Position numbers and translations under genes: made by a program. A DNA stretch of 55,259 nt from Verrucomicrobiota bacterium (GTDB lineage: Bacteria > Verrucomicrobiota > Kiritimatiellia > SS1-B-03-39 > UBA6053): assembly GCA_020831625.1 (NCBI GenBank), contig JAFIGD010000034.1, positions 1 to 55,259 of the forward strand, written 5' to 3'. Below, piece after piece: positions 44,520 through 54,100 of the stretch. The stretch's first letter is position 1, and each line of letters opens with the position of its first letter. The notes beneath the pieces were generated by a model, which was not told the DNA's origin, did no database searches, and saw only the letters and a list, made by a program, of their open reading frames with translations.

Positions 44520-45254
44520 ATGTCCTACGGAATCACCCTCGAAATCTCTGGCGATTACGCCCTCTTCAGCCGACCTGAAATGAAGGTCGAGCGCGTCTCC
44601 TACGATGTTATTACGCCTTCCGCCGCCCGCGGGGTGTTGGAGGCCATCTACTGGAAACCCCAAATCCGGTGGGTGATTGACCGCATCCGCGTTCTTCGCC
44701 CCATCCAGTTCACCAACATCCGCCGGAATGAAATTGGAACAAAAATTCCTGTGAAAGGTGGACAAGGTGTCAACGCGGCCATGAAAGCCTCAACCGGTGA
44801 CTTTCATCTGAATGTGGAAGACCATCGTCAACAACGCGCCGCCCTGCTGCTCAAGGATGTCTGTTATTGGATAGAAGCCCATTTCGACATTCTTGATCGA
44901 AGATTCGACAGGAACGGCCCGGAAATGCCCCAGTCTGCAGTCGCGGGGAAACATCTGGACATGTTCCAAAGACGTGCGCGTAAAGGACAGTATTTTCATC
45001 ATCCTTATCTTGGCTGCCGCGAATTTCCCGCTTCATTCCGCCTCATCGAGGGTGATGCGCCTCCGGAAATACCCGACAGCCTTCAAGGTGAAAAGGACCT
45101 CGGCTATATGCTGCATGACATCCTCTTCGAACAAAATCAGAAAACCAAGGAAGTGAAAAACACCCACCCCCGGTTTTTCCGAGCCAAAATGATCGATGGT
45201 CTCATCGAAGTCCCCGCCCTGAATACCGAAAACAACCAGGAGCTTTGGTCATGA
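44520..45254 (+). CDS. cas5: Cas5c (Cas5d), pre-crRNA endonuclease of type I-C
   Basis: 244 residues. RAMP-fold protein with the subtype I-C N terminus [20 protein letters not shown] and [14 protein letters not shown]. In type I-C Cas5 replaces Cas6, cutting repeat RNA below its hairpin and keeping the 5' handle of the crRNA. The cas8c start overlaps the stop as ATGA. Confidence 0.95.
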   Translation: MSYGITLEISGDYALFSRPEMKVERVSYDVITPSAARGVLEAIYWKPQIRWVIDRIRVLRPIQFTNIRRNEIGTKIPVKGGQGVNAAMKASTGDFHLNVEDHRQQRAALLLKDVCYWIEAHFDILDRRFDRNGPEMPQSAVAGKHLDMFQRRARKGQYFHHPYLGCREFPASFRLIEGDAPPEIPDSLQGEKDLGYMLHDILFEQNQKTKEVKNTHPRFFRAKMIDGLIEVPALNTENNQELWS

Positions 45255-47050
45255 TCCTTCAAGCCCTCAACGAACTCTACGACCGACTCAAAGACGATTC
45301 AGCCTACGATCTCCCCCAGCCCGGCTACTCTCCCCAGAAAATCAGCTTCCGTGTCGTCATCAAACCCAACGGCACCCTCTTTGACATCCAGGATGCCCGG
45401 GTCCCCAATGAAAAAGGGAAACTGATCTCGGATCGAGTAATGTGCTTTGGGAATGGAAAAAGATCAGGCAAAACACCAAAGCCAAATACTTTATGGGACA
45501 AGCAATCCTACATGCTCGGAGTATGTGAAAATGAAGGAGAAGAAGAGAAAGCTCTTGCCCAATTTGATTCATTTCGAAATCACCACCTTAACCTCGAAAA
45601 AGATGTGAATCATCCATCATTTTCCGCTGTTTGTCGATTTCTTGAAAATTGGTCGCCAGATAAAGTGGGGGACTGGCCTATATTGAGCGAGTTAATCATT
45701 GGTTTTGGGGTTTTCCAAATTCAAGGCGAACCTCGCCTTGTTCATGAAAACACAAAAATACAGAAATGGTGGCAAAATTACACCGAAAACTCCTCAAATA
45801 ATTCAGATGCGGATGTAGGCCAATGTTTAGTGAGTGGGGCTTTTGAAAAAATTGCAAGACTTCACGATGATATTAAGGGGATTAGACCCCCTAAGGGCAC
45901 ACAGGGAAAAAACGCTCCCTTGGTCTCTTTCCAGAAAAACACCCCATATGAATCCTATACGCTCGTTCAGGGCCTCAATGCACCCATTTCACAGAATGTT
46001 GCCATCAAATATACAGCGACTTTAAACGCTCTATTGGCCTCAAGTCGTCATTGTTTTTATATGGCCGACACTACCTGTGTATTCTGGACAGACAAACCCA
46101 CTGTCACTGAAAATATTTTTCCCATGTTCATTTCCGAAGGAAGCCGGGCACCCATGATGACATCGGAAGACATCGAGCTCCGAGAAAAACTTCAAGCATT
46201 CCTAAAAGCGGTTCGCGAAGGAAAAATGTCTTACTCGGATATCGGCGACAACCCGGATGAAACAAAATTTTTCATCCTTGGTTTGGCACCCAATGCCGCC
46301 CGTATCTCCATCCGCTTTTTTTACCAATCCACCCTTGGCGAACTACTCGACCACCTTCACCAACACCAAAGCGATCTTCGCATTGTGAAAAGGTTTGAAG
46401 AAGACAATAGCAAAGGATTCGCTGACCCGGATTTCCCAGCATACTGGATGGTATTGAACCAAACCGTACGCAAAGGGGACAACTATAACCCACTCTTATC
46501 AGGTGCACTGATAAGATCATTAGTTGAAGGAAGTTCTTACCCAGAGGCATTGTACACTGCCGTCATGCGCCGAGTTCATGTAGAACGCGATATCAATTAT
46601 ATCAAAGCCGCCATTCTCAAGGCCATTCTTGTCCGAAACCACAAACAGAAAGTGTCCATTATGTTAGACCCTGACAACACCGAACCCGCCTACCGGCTGG
46701 GGCGTCTTTTCGCCGTGCTGGAAAAAACCCAGGAAGATGCTGGAAACAGCGGCGTGCGCGAACGCTTTTATAGCAGTGCCTCCGCCACCCCCGCCACTGT
46801 TTTTCCTCGCATCCTCCGCACCTACACGCACCATCTTGCCAAGTTGCACCAAGGGATGAAAATTAAAAGAGAGCGACTCGTCCAAGAGATCGTTGCGCCT
46901 CTCAATGGATTTCCCAACCACCTTGGTCTTGTGGAACAGGGTCTTTTTGCCATCGGCTACTACCATCAGCGCAAAGACCTCTTTACAACAAAGCCAAAAG
47001 AAGAATCCGAAACTGAACCTGAGAACCAACCCCAACTCCCCAACCTCTAA
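45251..47050 (+). CDS. cas8c: Cas8c (Csd1), large subunit of type I-C Cascade
   Basis: 599 residues. Starts [16 protein letters not shown] as in Csd1, and contains [20 protein letters not shown] near residue 340, then a Trp/Tyr-rich C-terminal part with [20 protein letters not shown] and [10 protein letters not shown]. Cas8c recognises the PAM and closes the R-loop; an internal start can make the Cas11c small subunit, but that cannot be located surely here. The ATG at 45251 is preferred over the TTG six bases earlier because of the 4-nt overlap. Lower GC than host genes. Confidence 0.96.
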   Translation: MILQALNELYDRLKDDSAYDLPQPGYSPQKISFRVVIKPNGTLFDIQDARVPNEKGKLISDRVMCFGNGKRSGKTPKPNTLWDKQSYMLGVCENEGEEEKALAQFDSFRNHHLNLEKDVNHPSFSAVCRFLENWSPDKVGDWPILSELIIGFGVFQIQGEPRLVHENTKIQKWWQNYTENSSNNSDADVGQCLVSGAFEKIARLHDDIKGIRPPKGTQGKNAPLVSFQKNTPYESYTLVQGLNAPISQNVAIKYTATLNALLASSRHCFYMADTTCVFWTDKPTVTENIFPMFISEGSRAPMMTSEDIELREKLQAFLKAVREGKMSYSDIGDNPDETKFFILGLAPNAARISIRFFYQSTLGELLDHLHQHQSDLRIVKRFEEDNSKGFADPDFPAYWMVLNQTVRKGDNYNPLLSGALIRSLVEGSSYPEALYTAVMRRVHVERDINYIKAAILKAILVRNHKQKVSIMLDPDNTEPAYRLGRLFAVLEKTQEDAGNSGVRERFYSSASATPATVFPRILRTYTHHLAKLHQGMKIKRERLVQEIVAPLNGFPNHLGLVEQGLFAIGYYHQRKDLFTTKPKEESETEPENQPQLPNL

Positions 47051-47068
47051 AACCAAAAGGAAACCACC

Positions 47069-47920
47069 ATGAATAACCGCTATGACTTTCTCTATTTCTT
47101 CGATTGTACCGATGCCAACCCCAATGGCGACCCCGACGCGGGTAACCTCCCCCGCGTCGATGCCGAAACCGGACAAGGCCTCGTCACCGATGTCTGCCTT
47201 AAAAGGAAAATCCGTAATTTCGTTCAAACCGCCGCACCTGAAAAACGCATTTATTTTCAGGAACGCACTGTTTTGAATACCACCAAAAGGGAAGCTCACA
47301 AAGTTGTAGGAATTGACCCGAAAGATTCAAAAACTCCCAAGCGTGAACTTCGAGACCAAGCGAGTTCATGGATGTGCGCAAATTTCTACGACGTACGTAC
47401 TTTTGGGGCGGTTATGTCTCATGACGTAAATTGTGGTCAGGTGCGTGGGCCAGTTCAAATTTCTTTTGCACGTTCAGTTAATCCAATTGTATCTGCAGAA
47501 CATGCAATCACGCTTTGCGCTGTTGTAAGTGAATCAGATGCAAAAACTAAAGAAACCGATATGGGCCGAAAATTCACCGTGCCCTACGGACTCTACCTTG
47601 CAAAAGGATTCGTCAATCCGTTTCTGGCCGAACAAACCGGTTTCTCCGAAGAGGATCTCGAACTCCTCTTCACGGCCTTGGAGAACGCTTTTCAATTCGA
47701 TCAATCCGCCGCCCGGCCCGCCGGAAGCATGAATGCGCGCAAACTCATCATCTTCAAGCACGACAGCAAGCTCGGTTCCGCTCCCAGCCACAAACTCTTC
47801 GAAAAGGTCACGGTCGCTCGCCCGGATGAGACAAAGCCCCCCCGAACCTTCTCAGACTATTCCGTCACCATCGACCGTCAGTCCCTCCCTCAGGGCATCG
47901 AAATCATCGAACGGCTCTAA
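47069..47920 (+). CDS. cas7: Cas7c (Csd2), backbone of type I-C Cascade
   Basis: 283 residues. Classic Csd2 start: [47 protein letters not shown], then [20 protein letters not shown] and [17 protein letters not shown]. Multiple copies line the crRNA. AAGGA Shine-Dalgarno sequence 9 nt upstream of the ATG (47069). Confidence 0.97.
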   Translation: MNNRYDFLYFFDCTDANPNGDPDAGNLPRVDAETGQGLVTDVCLKRKIRNFVQTAAPEKRIYFQERTVLNTTKREAHKVVGIDPKDSKTPKRELRDQASSWMCANFYDVRTFGAVMSHDVNCGQVRGPVQISFARSVNPIVSAEHAITLCAVVSESDAKTKETDMGRKFTVPYGLYLAKGFVNPFLAEQTGFSEEDLELLFTALENAFQFDQSAARPAGSMNARKLIIFKHDSKLGSAPSHKLFEKVTVARPDETKPPRTFSDYSVTIDRQSLPQGIEIIERL

Positions 47921-47927
47921 AACCGAC

Positions 47928-47976
47928 CTCCACGGCGTCGCGGACTTGTTTCAGTCGCCCGACGCCGTGGAGCCTT
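47928..47976 (+). terminator. strong hairpin between cas7 and the accessory gene
   Basis: CTCCACGGCGTCG (47928-47940) pairs exactly with CGACGCCGTGGAG (47960-47972), a 13-bp stem with a 19-nt loop, followed by CCTTTT. It begins 7 nt after the cas7 stop. It may terminate or attenuate transcription before the accessory and adaptation genes, or process the mRNA. Related CGACGCCGTGGAG strings recur at 48005 and, with a base change, at 48926. Confidence 0.6.
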
Positions 47977-48005
47977 TTCCCCGCCCCGCACATCTCTTCC
48001 CGCCC

Positions 48006-48043
48006 GACGCCGTGGAGCGTCACCCGACGCGCAACAAGTCATG
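48006..48043 (+). repeat. 38-bp direct repeat, copy 1, ending at the accessory-gene start
   Basis: Starts with the 16-nt hairpin GACGCCGTGGAGCGTC (GACGC/GCGTC arms), continues CCCGA(C/A)GCGCA(A/T)CAA(G/A)TC and ends in the ATG of the accessory gene. Copy 2 at 48927-48964 ends in the cas4 ATG. They differ at five of 38 positions. Confidence 0.85.
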
Positions 48044-48907
48044 AACACCCAAAACGAACGCAAACTCTGCGCCCGTGCCGCCGCCCTCGGCGAAAGCGCA
48101 AGCCCGGATGCCTTCGCCGAACTGACCCAACTCACCCAATCCGACTCCCCCCGCGTCCGCCGCCTCGCCGCGTCCGCCCTGGGCAAGCTCGCGGGCATCG
48201 TCCCGGGCAAGCAGACCGTGGACACTCTCATCCCCCTGCTCCAGGACACCCACCCCCAGGTCCGCCAATACACAGCCAAGGCCCTCTCCGCCTTCGGCGC
48301 GGATGCCGAACCAGCCCTCCCCGATCTCCGCGACCTCTACAAAAACCCTGCCGAAAAAGACTACGTCAAGCGCAGCGTCCTCCGCGCCGGCACCACCATC
48401 CGCGAAGCCGTCCGCATCCGCGATGCGCAGGCCGTGCATCACTGCCGCCGCTGCGGCACCCGCCTCGAACCCGACGAATACGCCCGCTCCATGCGGGCCT
48501 TCCAGCGCCCCTTCTGCGAGCCCTGCTTCGACGAGGTCTACCTCGACCGCCGCAACTTCGAAACCAAAGTCGAACTCCAAAAAACCATCCGCGCCAAAGA
48601 CGGCACCCTGGTTCAATCCGACGGGGAACGCAAAATCGCCGAACTCCTGAGCGCCGAAAACATCCGCTACCGCTACGACGAACGCTTCCGCATTCTCGAC
48701 GGCTACGCCATCCGCCCCGATTTCTATCTCCCCGAATACGATGTCTACATCGAATTCTGGGGCATGGACACCGCCGACTACAAAATCGGCATGCTGAAAA
48801 AACAAAAACTCTATCAACAGGAAGGCAAAAAACTCATTTCCCTCTACCCCGACGACAAACCCCGCCTCCGGGAAACGCTCCTCGGAAAACTGGAGCGTCT
48901 TAAATAA
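48041..48907 (+). CDS. HEAT-repeat, zinc-binding and PD-(D/E)XK nuclease-like protein in the cas operon
   Basis: 288 residues, encoded between cas7 and cas4 on the same strand. Residues about 20-115 are helical HEAT-type repeats (DSPRVRRLAASALGKLAGIV, THPQVRQYTAKALSAFGADA). Residues 133-163 form a zinc-binding unit with Cys135, Cys138, Cys159 and Cys162 (HHCRRCGTRLEP, RPFCEPCFDEVYLDRRNF). Residues about 190-285 resemble PD-(D/E)XK nucleases such as those on helicase-IV-like proteins: Glu196 in SDGERKIAELL, Asp227 in RPDFYLPEYD, Glu238 in YIEFWG, and Lys253/254/256 in MLKKQK. No Cas family was recognised. Host-like GC, unlike cas3-cas7. Plausible roles are DNA processing in adaptation or in target cleavage; neither is shown. 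Confidence 0.85.
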   Translation: MNTQNERKLCARAAALGESASPDAFAELTQLTQSDSPRVRRLAASALGKLAGIVPGKQTVDTLIPLLQDTHPQVRQYTAKALSAFGADAEPALPDLRDLYKNPAEKDYVKRSVLRAGTTIREAVRIRDAQAVHHCRRCGTRLEPDEYARSMRAFQRPFCEPCFDEVYLDRRNFETKVELQKTIRAKDGTLVQSDGERKIAELLSAENIRYRYDERFRILDGYAIRPDFYLPEYDVYIEFWGMDTADYKIGMLKKQKLYQQEGKKLISLYPDDKPRLRETLLGKLERLK

Positions 48908-48926
48908 TCTACCCCCCACAACCCCG

Positions 48927-48964
48927 GACGCCGTGGAGCGTCCCCCGAAGCGCATCAAATCATG
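48927..48964 (+). repeat. 38-bp direct repeat, copy 2, ending at the cas4 start
   Basis: Same 38-bp element as 48006-48043, five differences, ending in the ATG of cas4 (48962). Together the two copies bracket the accessory gene. Confidence 0.85.
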
Positions 48965-49621
48965 GCCACTCCCGCTAAAACTCCACCCTACACCGACGAA
49001 CAACTGCTCCTGCTCTCGGGCATCCAGCACTGGATCTATTGCCCCCGGCAATATGCCCTCATTCATCTGGAGCAGATGTGGACAGAAAACCGCTACACCG
49101 CCGAAGGCCGGGTGGTGCATGACCGCGCCCACGAGGCCGGCACGGAAACGCGCCGGAATTTGCGCATCATCCGGGGCCTGACCGTAAAATCCTACCAGCT
49201 TGGACTCACCGGAGTTTGCGACGTGGTGGAGTTCGAACGTCAGCCCGATGGATCGGAGCGCATCCTGCCCATCGAGTACAAACGGGGCAAACCCAAGGAA
49301 CACCTGGCCGATTCAGTGCAACTCTGCGCCCAGGCAATGTGTCTGGAGGAAATGAACGACTGCGCCATTCCCACCGGGGCCATTTTTTATCACAAAATCC
49401 GCAAACGACAGGAAGTCCACCTGGACGAACCCCTGCGGGAGATCACCCGCAAAGCCGCCGCCGCCATGCAGGAAATCATGGGCGGCGGCATCACCCCGGT
49501 CATGGACTATCAATCCAAACGCTGCGATGCCTGCTCCCTGATCGATCTTTGCAATCCCAAGCGCCTGAATAAATCCGCGTCCGCCTATCTCGCGCGCGCC
49601 CAAAAGGAATTGACGGAATGA
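48962..49621 (+). CDS. cas4: Cas4, spacer-processing nuclease
   Basis: 219 residues. RecB-like nuclease with an Fe-S cluster: Cys27 in WIYCPRQYAL and the C-terminal cysteines in RCDACSLIDLC; nuclease motif residues in GLTGVCDVVEF and PIEYKRGKPKEH, with QLCAQAMCLEE following. In type I-C Cas4 trims prespacers and selects PAM ends. The start of cas1 overlaps the stop (ATGA). Confidence 0.96.
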   Translation: MATPAKTPPYTDEQLLLLSGIQHWIYCPRQYALIHLEQMWTENRYTAEGRVVHDRAHEAGTETRRNLRIIRGLTVKSYQLGLTGVCDVVEFERQPDGSERILPIEYKRGKPKEHLADSVQLCAQAMCLEEMNDCAIPTGAIFYHKIRKRQEVHLDEPLREITRKAAAAMQEIMGGGITPVMDYQSKRCDACSLIDLCNPKRLNKSASAYLARAQKELTE

Positions 49622-50643
49622 AAAAACTCCTGAACACCCTCTACATCACCACCCAGGGCGCGTATCTGCACAAAGAAGGGCTCAGCCTGGTGGTCCGCAT
49701 CGAAAAAGAAGACAAATTCCGGGCCCCCATTCATAACCTCGAAGCCGTCGTCGGCTTCGGGAACGTGCTGTGCAGTCCGTTTCTCATGGCCTTTTGCGCG
49801 GAAAACAACGTGGCCATTTCGTTTTTGAGCCAATACGGCAAGTTCCTCGCCACTGTCCGCGGCCCCGTGAGCGGCAACGTGCTGCTGCGCCGACAACAAT
49901 ACCGCGCGGCCGATCAAACCGACCAATCCTTTCATCTCGCCCGCAACATGGTTTTCGGCAAAATCTCCAATGCCCGGCAGGTGCTGCTGCGGGGACGACG
50001 GGACGAAACCGGAGACGGGGACGCCCTGTCCCTCGCCTCCGAAAAACTCCGCCACACCCTGCTGTCGCTGGCGCGGGTGAACGACATGGAATCACTGCGC
50101 GGCAAAGAAGGCGACGCCGCGAAATTGTATTTTTCCTGCTTCAACCACCTCATCACCCAACAAGCGGAAAGCTTCAACTTTACCGACCGCAACCGGCGTC
50201 CGCCCACCGACCCCGTGAACTGCCTTCTGTCATTCTACTACACTCTCCTCATGCACGACTGTTCCGGTGCCCTCCAGGCTGTCGGCCTTGACCCCGCCGT
50301 GGGCTTTCTGCACACCGACCGACCCGGGCGCATGAGTTTGGCTCTGGACCTCATGGAGGAGTTGCGGGCCATGTTCGCCGACCGGCTGACCCTCTCCCTC
50401 ATCAACCGCAAGCAAATCCACGCCGGCTGTTTCGAGTTGCAGGAATCCGGCGCCGTCTGGCTGAACGACAAGGGACGTAAAATCGTCCTCGACGCCTGGC
50501 AGCAACGCAAACAAGAAGATATCGTGCATCCCTTCATCGGCGAAAAAATCAAAATGGGCCTCATCCCCCATGTGCAGGCCACCCTGCTCAGCCGCCACCT
50601 GCGCGGAGAACTCGACGATTATCCACCCTTCCTCTGGAAATAA
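49618..50643 (+). CDS. cas1: Cas1, CRISPR integrase
   Basis: 341 residues. N-terminal beta domain (MKKLLNTLYITTQGAYLHKE) and C-terminal helical domain. Metal-binding segments include NRRPPTDPVNCLLSFYYTLL and GLDPAVGFLHTDRPGRMSLA followed by LDLMEELRAMFADR, the type I-C Cas1 signature. Together with Cas2 it inserts prespacers at the leader end. Confidence 0.97.
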   Translation: MKKLLNTLYITTQGAYLHKEGLSLVVRIEKEDKFRAPIHNLEAVVGFGNVLCSPFLMAFCAENNVAISFLSQYGKFLATVRGPVSGNVLLRRQQYRAADQTDQSFHLARNMVFGKISNARQVLLRGRRDETGDGDALSLASEKLRHTLLSLARVNDMESLRGKEGDAAKLYFSCFNHLITQQAESFNFTDRNRRPPTDPVNCLLSFYYTLLMHDCSGALQAVGLDPAVGFLHTDRPGRMSLALDLMEELRAMFADRLTLSLINRKQIHAGCFELQESGAVWLNDKGRKIVLDAWQQRKQEDIVHPFIGEKIKMGLIPHVQATLLSRHLRGELDDYPPFLWK

Positions 50644-50657
50644 AGGAACGCCACCCC

Positions 50658-50951
50658 ATGATGGTACTGGTCAGCTACGATGTCAACACCATGGACAAAC
50701 GAGGACAACGCCGGCTCCGCCGTGTGGCGAAAGCCTGCGAAGATTACGGCACCCGGGTACAATACTCCGTATTCGAATGCATTGTGAACCCCGCTCAATG
50801 GGTCACCTTCAAAAACCGACTGCTTAGCATTTTCGATGAAGAAGTGGACAGCCTGCGCTTCTATTTTTTGGGATCGAATTGGGAAAAGAAAATGGAGCAT
50901 CACGGCGCGAAAGACACGCCAAACCTTGAATCCGACTCCTTAATCATCTAA
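50658..50951 (+). CDS. cas2: Cas2
   Basis: 97 residues. Starts VLVSYDVNTMDKRGQRRLRR with the Asp8 position of Cas2 ferredoxin-fold proteins, and ends with a typical FYFLGSNWEKKMEHHGAKD. Dimer bridging two Cas1 dimers. AAAGGA Shine-Dalgarno sequence 10 nt before the first of two consecutive ATGs (50658/50661). The leader and CRISPR array follow. Confidence 0.97.
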   Translation: MMVLVSYDVNTMDKRGQRRLRRVAKACEDYGTRVQYSVFECIVNPAQWVTFKNRLLSIFDEEVDSLRFYFLGSNWEKKMEHHGAKDTPNLESDSLII

Positions 50952-51164
50952 GCTGAAAAACAGTCGGATTTCGCCGAAAAAAAGCAATCGCGAACCCCCG
51001 GCGCTCACAAAAACCCTGGCAGGTTCGCGAAAAACAAAAGCCCTTGGTTTCCTTGCGTTTACAGGTCCCACTGTTCTTTGACAATTCAACGAACCCCAAA
51101 AACAAACCGGGTTCGCGAAACAAAACGCTTTGCACCTTCACACTCAACATGTTACGAGAACACA
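50952..51164 (+). promoter_or_regulatory. CRISPR leader
   Basis: 213 bp, AT-richer than the array, between cas2 and the first repeat. It contains a TTCTTTGACAATTC element (TTGACA at 51078-51083) that could be the -35 of the pre-crRNA promoter. A GGTTCGCGAA box occurs at 51022 and 51110 in direct orientation and in inverted orientation (TCGCGAACC) at 50988, so 50988-51030 can form a 9-bp stem. These may be integration or host-factor sites. Confidence 0.8.
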
Positions 51165-54100
51165 GTCGCCCCCCACGCGGGGGCGCGGATTGAAACAACT
51201 CACTCCGCGCCAGACCGACTCAAAACCTGGTCGCCCCCCACGCGGGGGCGCGGATTGAAACAAGTTTGCGGGTAAAACGTAAATTTGCTTTCTTGTCGCC
51301 CCCCACGCGGGGGCGCGGATTGAAACTCCCGCCACGATTTGCGGTACGCCTGCCACGCACGTCGCCCCCCACGCGGGGGCGCGGATTGAAACCCGCCGGG
51401 AGCACGGCGAATCAGATAAACCCAGTCGCCCCCCACGCGGGGGCGCGGATTGAAACCTTTGAACGTGACATGATTCTGTGTCAGCGTCGTCGCCCCCCAC
51501 GCGGGGGCGCGGATTGAAACTGTACCGAATGCGGTACGGGTCGGAATAACGCCAGTCGCCCCCCACGCGGGGGCGCGGATTGAAACCCACATCCATGCGT
51601 GCATATTAACCACATCAGGTCGCCCCCCACGCGGGGGCGCGGATTGAAACAGCGGCGGCAATAACGGCGGAAGTGTACCGGCGTGTCGCCCCCCACGCGG
51701 GGGCGCGGATTGAAACGTCGGGTTGCTGGACCTCTACCCCGGCGCGGCGTCGCCCCCCACGCGGGGGCGCGGATTGAAACACCAGGGACGCGCCTAATTT
51801 TGTCGGGCCTGAAGTCGCCCCCCACGCGGGGGCGCGGATTGAAACACACAATCCCAATAAAATAGGGTTTGCCACTGACGTCGCCCCCCACGCGGGGGCG
51901 CGGATTGAAACACACGAGCGCGGCAGTGTTTCGTGGGCTGGCCCGTCGCCCCCCACGCGGGGGCGCGGATTGAAACAAAAGTTATATACCTAGCCTCCCC
52001 AAAAAACAGACCGTCGCCCCCCACGCGGGGGCGCGGATTGAAACCAGCTTGGCGACCGGGAACATAGATTCTGGGAAGTCGCCCCCCACGCGGGGGCGCG
52101 GATTGAAACCGTCCGGCGAAGCGCGAACGTGGAGTGTTGCGGGTCGCCCCCCACGCGGGGGCGCGGATTGAAACCGTATGGATGGCTTAACCTGGCCTCG
52201 CCCGTCCGTCGCCCCCCACGCGGGGGCGCGGATTGAAACTCCCCTTAACTGTAATATTTCCACTACCAAGATTGTCGCCCCCCACGCGGGGGCGCGGATT
52301 GAAACATTGATTCGTCGTGATACCCGCCTCGAAAAAGCAGTCGCCCCCCACGCGGGGGCGCGGATTGAAACCCGCGCGGTTGCGTCTGCGGTGTCGCCAA
52401 ACTCGTCGCCCCCCACGCGGGGGCGCGGATTGAAACCAAAACATGCGCGTAAAGCCGGATCTGATCCGCGTCGCCCCCCACGCGGGGGCGCGGATTGAAA
52501 CAAATATCTCGACGATGAGGATGTTGTCCACACGTCGCCCCCCACGCGGGGGCGCGGATTGAAACCGTATTGGTTCCAGACCAACGTCACCACGAGCAAG
52601 TCGCCCCCCACGCGGGGGCGCGGATTGAAACTGGCGAGATGGGAGGCGTGGCGGGTGCGGGCGGAGTCGCCCCCCACGCGGGGGCGCGGATTGAAACCTC
52701 CAATATTCCGGACCTTTCCCTGGGCCCTTCGTCGCCCCCCACGCGGGGGCGCGGATTGAAACGTCAGTTACCTCCATCGGAAGCTATGCGTTCAGCGTCG
52801 CCCCCCACGCGGGGGCGCGGATTGAAACGCGGAGTACTCTCATCCATGGAGAAGAAGTACCGTCGCCCCCCACGCGGGGGCGCGGATTGAAACTTCGTCA
52901 TCGACAACCAGCTCAAGACTCAGCAGGTCGCCCCCCACGCGGGGGCGCGGATTGAAACACAGACCACGGCATTGCGGAAGTTGCCAGATTGTCGCCCCCC
53001 ACGCGGGGGCGCGGATTGAAACATGAAACCGGGGGATGCTTTTGACCCTTGGCCTGTCGCCCCCCACGCGGGGGCGCGGATTGAAACCTCGATAACAAGG
53101 TTGAGCTTATCAGCACACCTGTCGCCCCCCACGCGGGGGCGCGGATTGAAACCACATCATATCCGCCTCCCGGAACTCATCCGGGTCGCCCCCCACGCGG
53201 GGGCGCGGATTGAAACCGGCGACGGTCCATGAAGCGGAAGACGGCCGGGCGTCGCCCCCCACGCGGGGGCGCGGATTGAAACCGGACGATCCGCGGCTGA
53301 CCCGCAAGGACCGGCGTCGCCCCCCACGCGGGGGCGCGGATTGAAACCGCGCATCCCCGCCTCTACTCGGCCTTTGAGCAGGTCGCCCCCCACGCGGGGG
53401 CGCGGATTGAAACTGCTGTTTCAGTAGGGTGTCCATATCAAGCCGGGTCGCCCCCCACGCGGGGGCGCGGATTGAAACCAAAGCAAAGCGGCATAACTCC
53501 ACCGGGCTTTCGTCGCCCCCCACGCGGGGGCGCGGATTGAAACCGGCGAGTGGAAAAACCTCCGCTGCGCCCCCGTCGTCGCCCCCCACGCGGGGGCGCG
53601 GATTGAAACGTGGAATTCGACGGCAGCGACCCCAGCTACAAGTCGCCCCCCACGCGGGGGCGCGGATTGAAACTTCCGTTTGGCCATGTGCAAGACACTT
53701 GATGAAGTCGCCCCCCACGCGGGGGCGCGGATTGAAACCCGTCTGAGCGGATGCCATGGAGGAGGATCACCCGTCGCCCCCCACGCGGGGGCGCGGATTG
53801 AAACTCGCCAATCGCCATACAGCTGCTCATCAAGATGGTCGCCCCCCACGCGGGGGCGCGGATTGAAACCTTGTTGTGATTCAATGTACCGTTCAATTTT
53901 TGTCGCCCCCCACGCGGGGGCGCGGATTGAAACCCGTTTAGGTCTCCCGCCGTCGTCCGAACCTGCGTCGCCCCCCACGCGGGGGCGCGGATTGAAACAC
54001 GGTCGCCGCCTGCGTTGCGCTCGGGAAATCGTCGCCCCCCACGCGGGGGCGCGGATTGAAACTTTGTATGTAATACATAATTATTAACCCCTTTCGTCGC

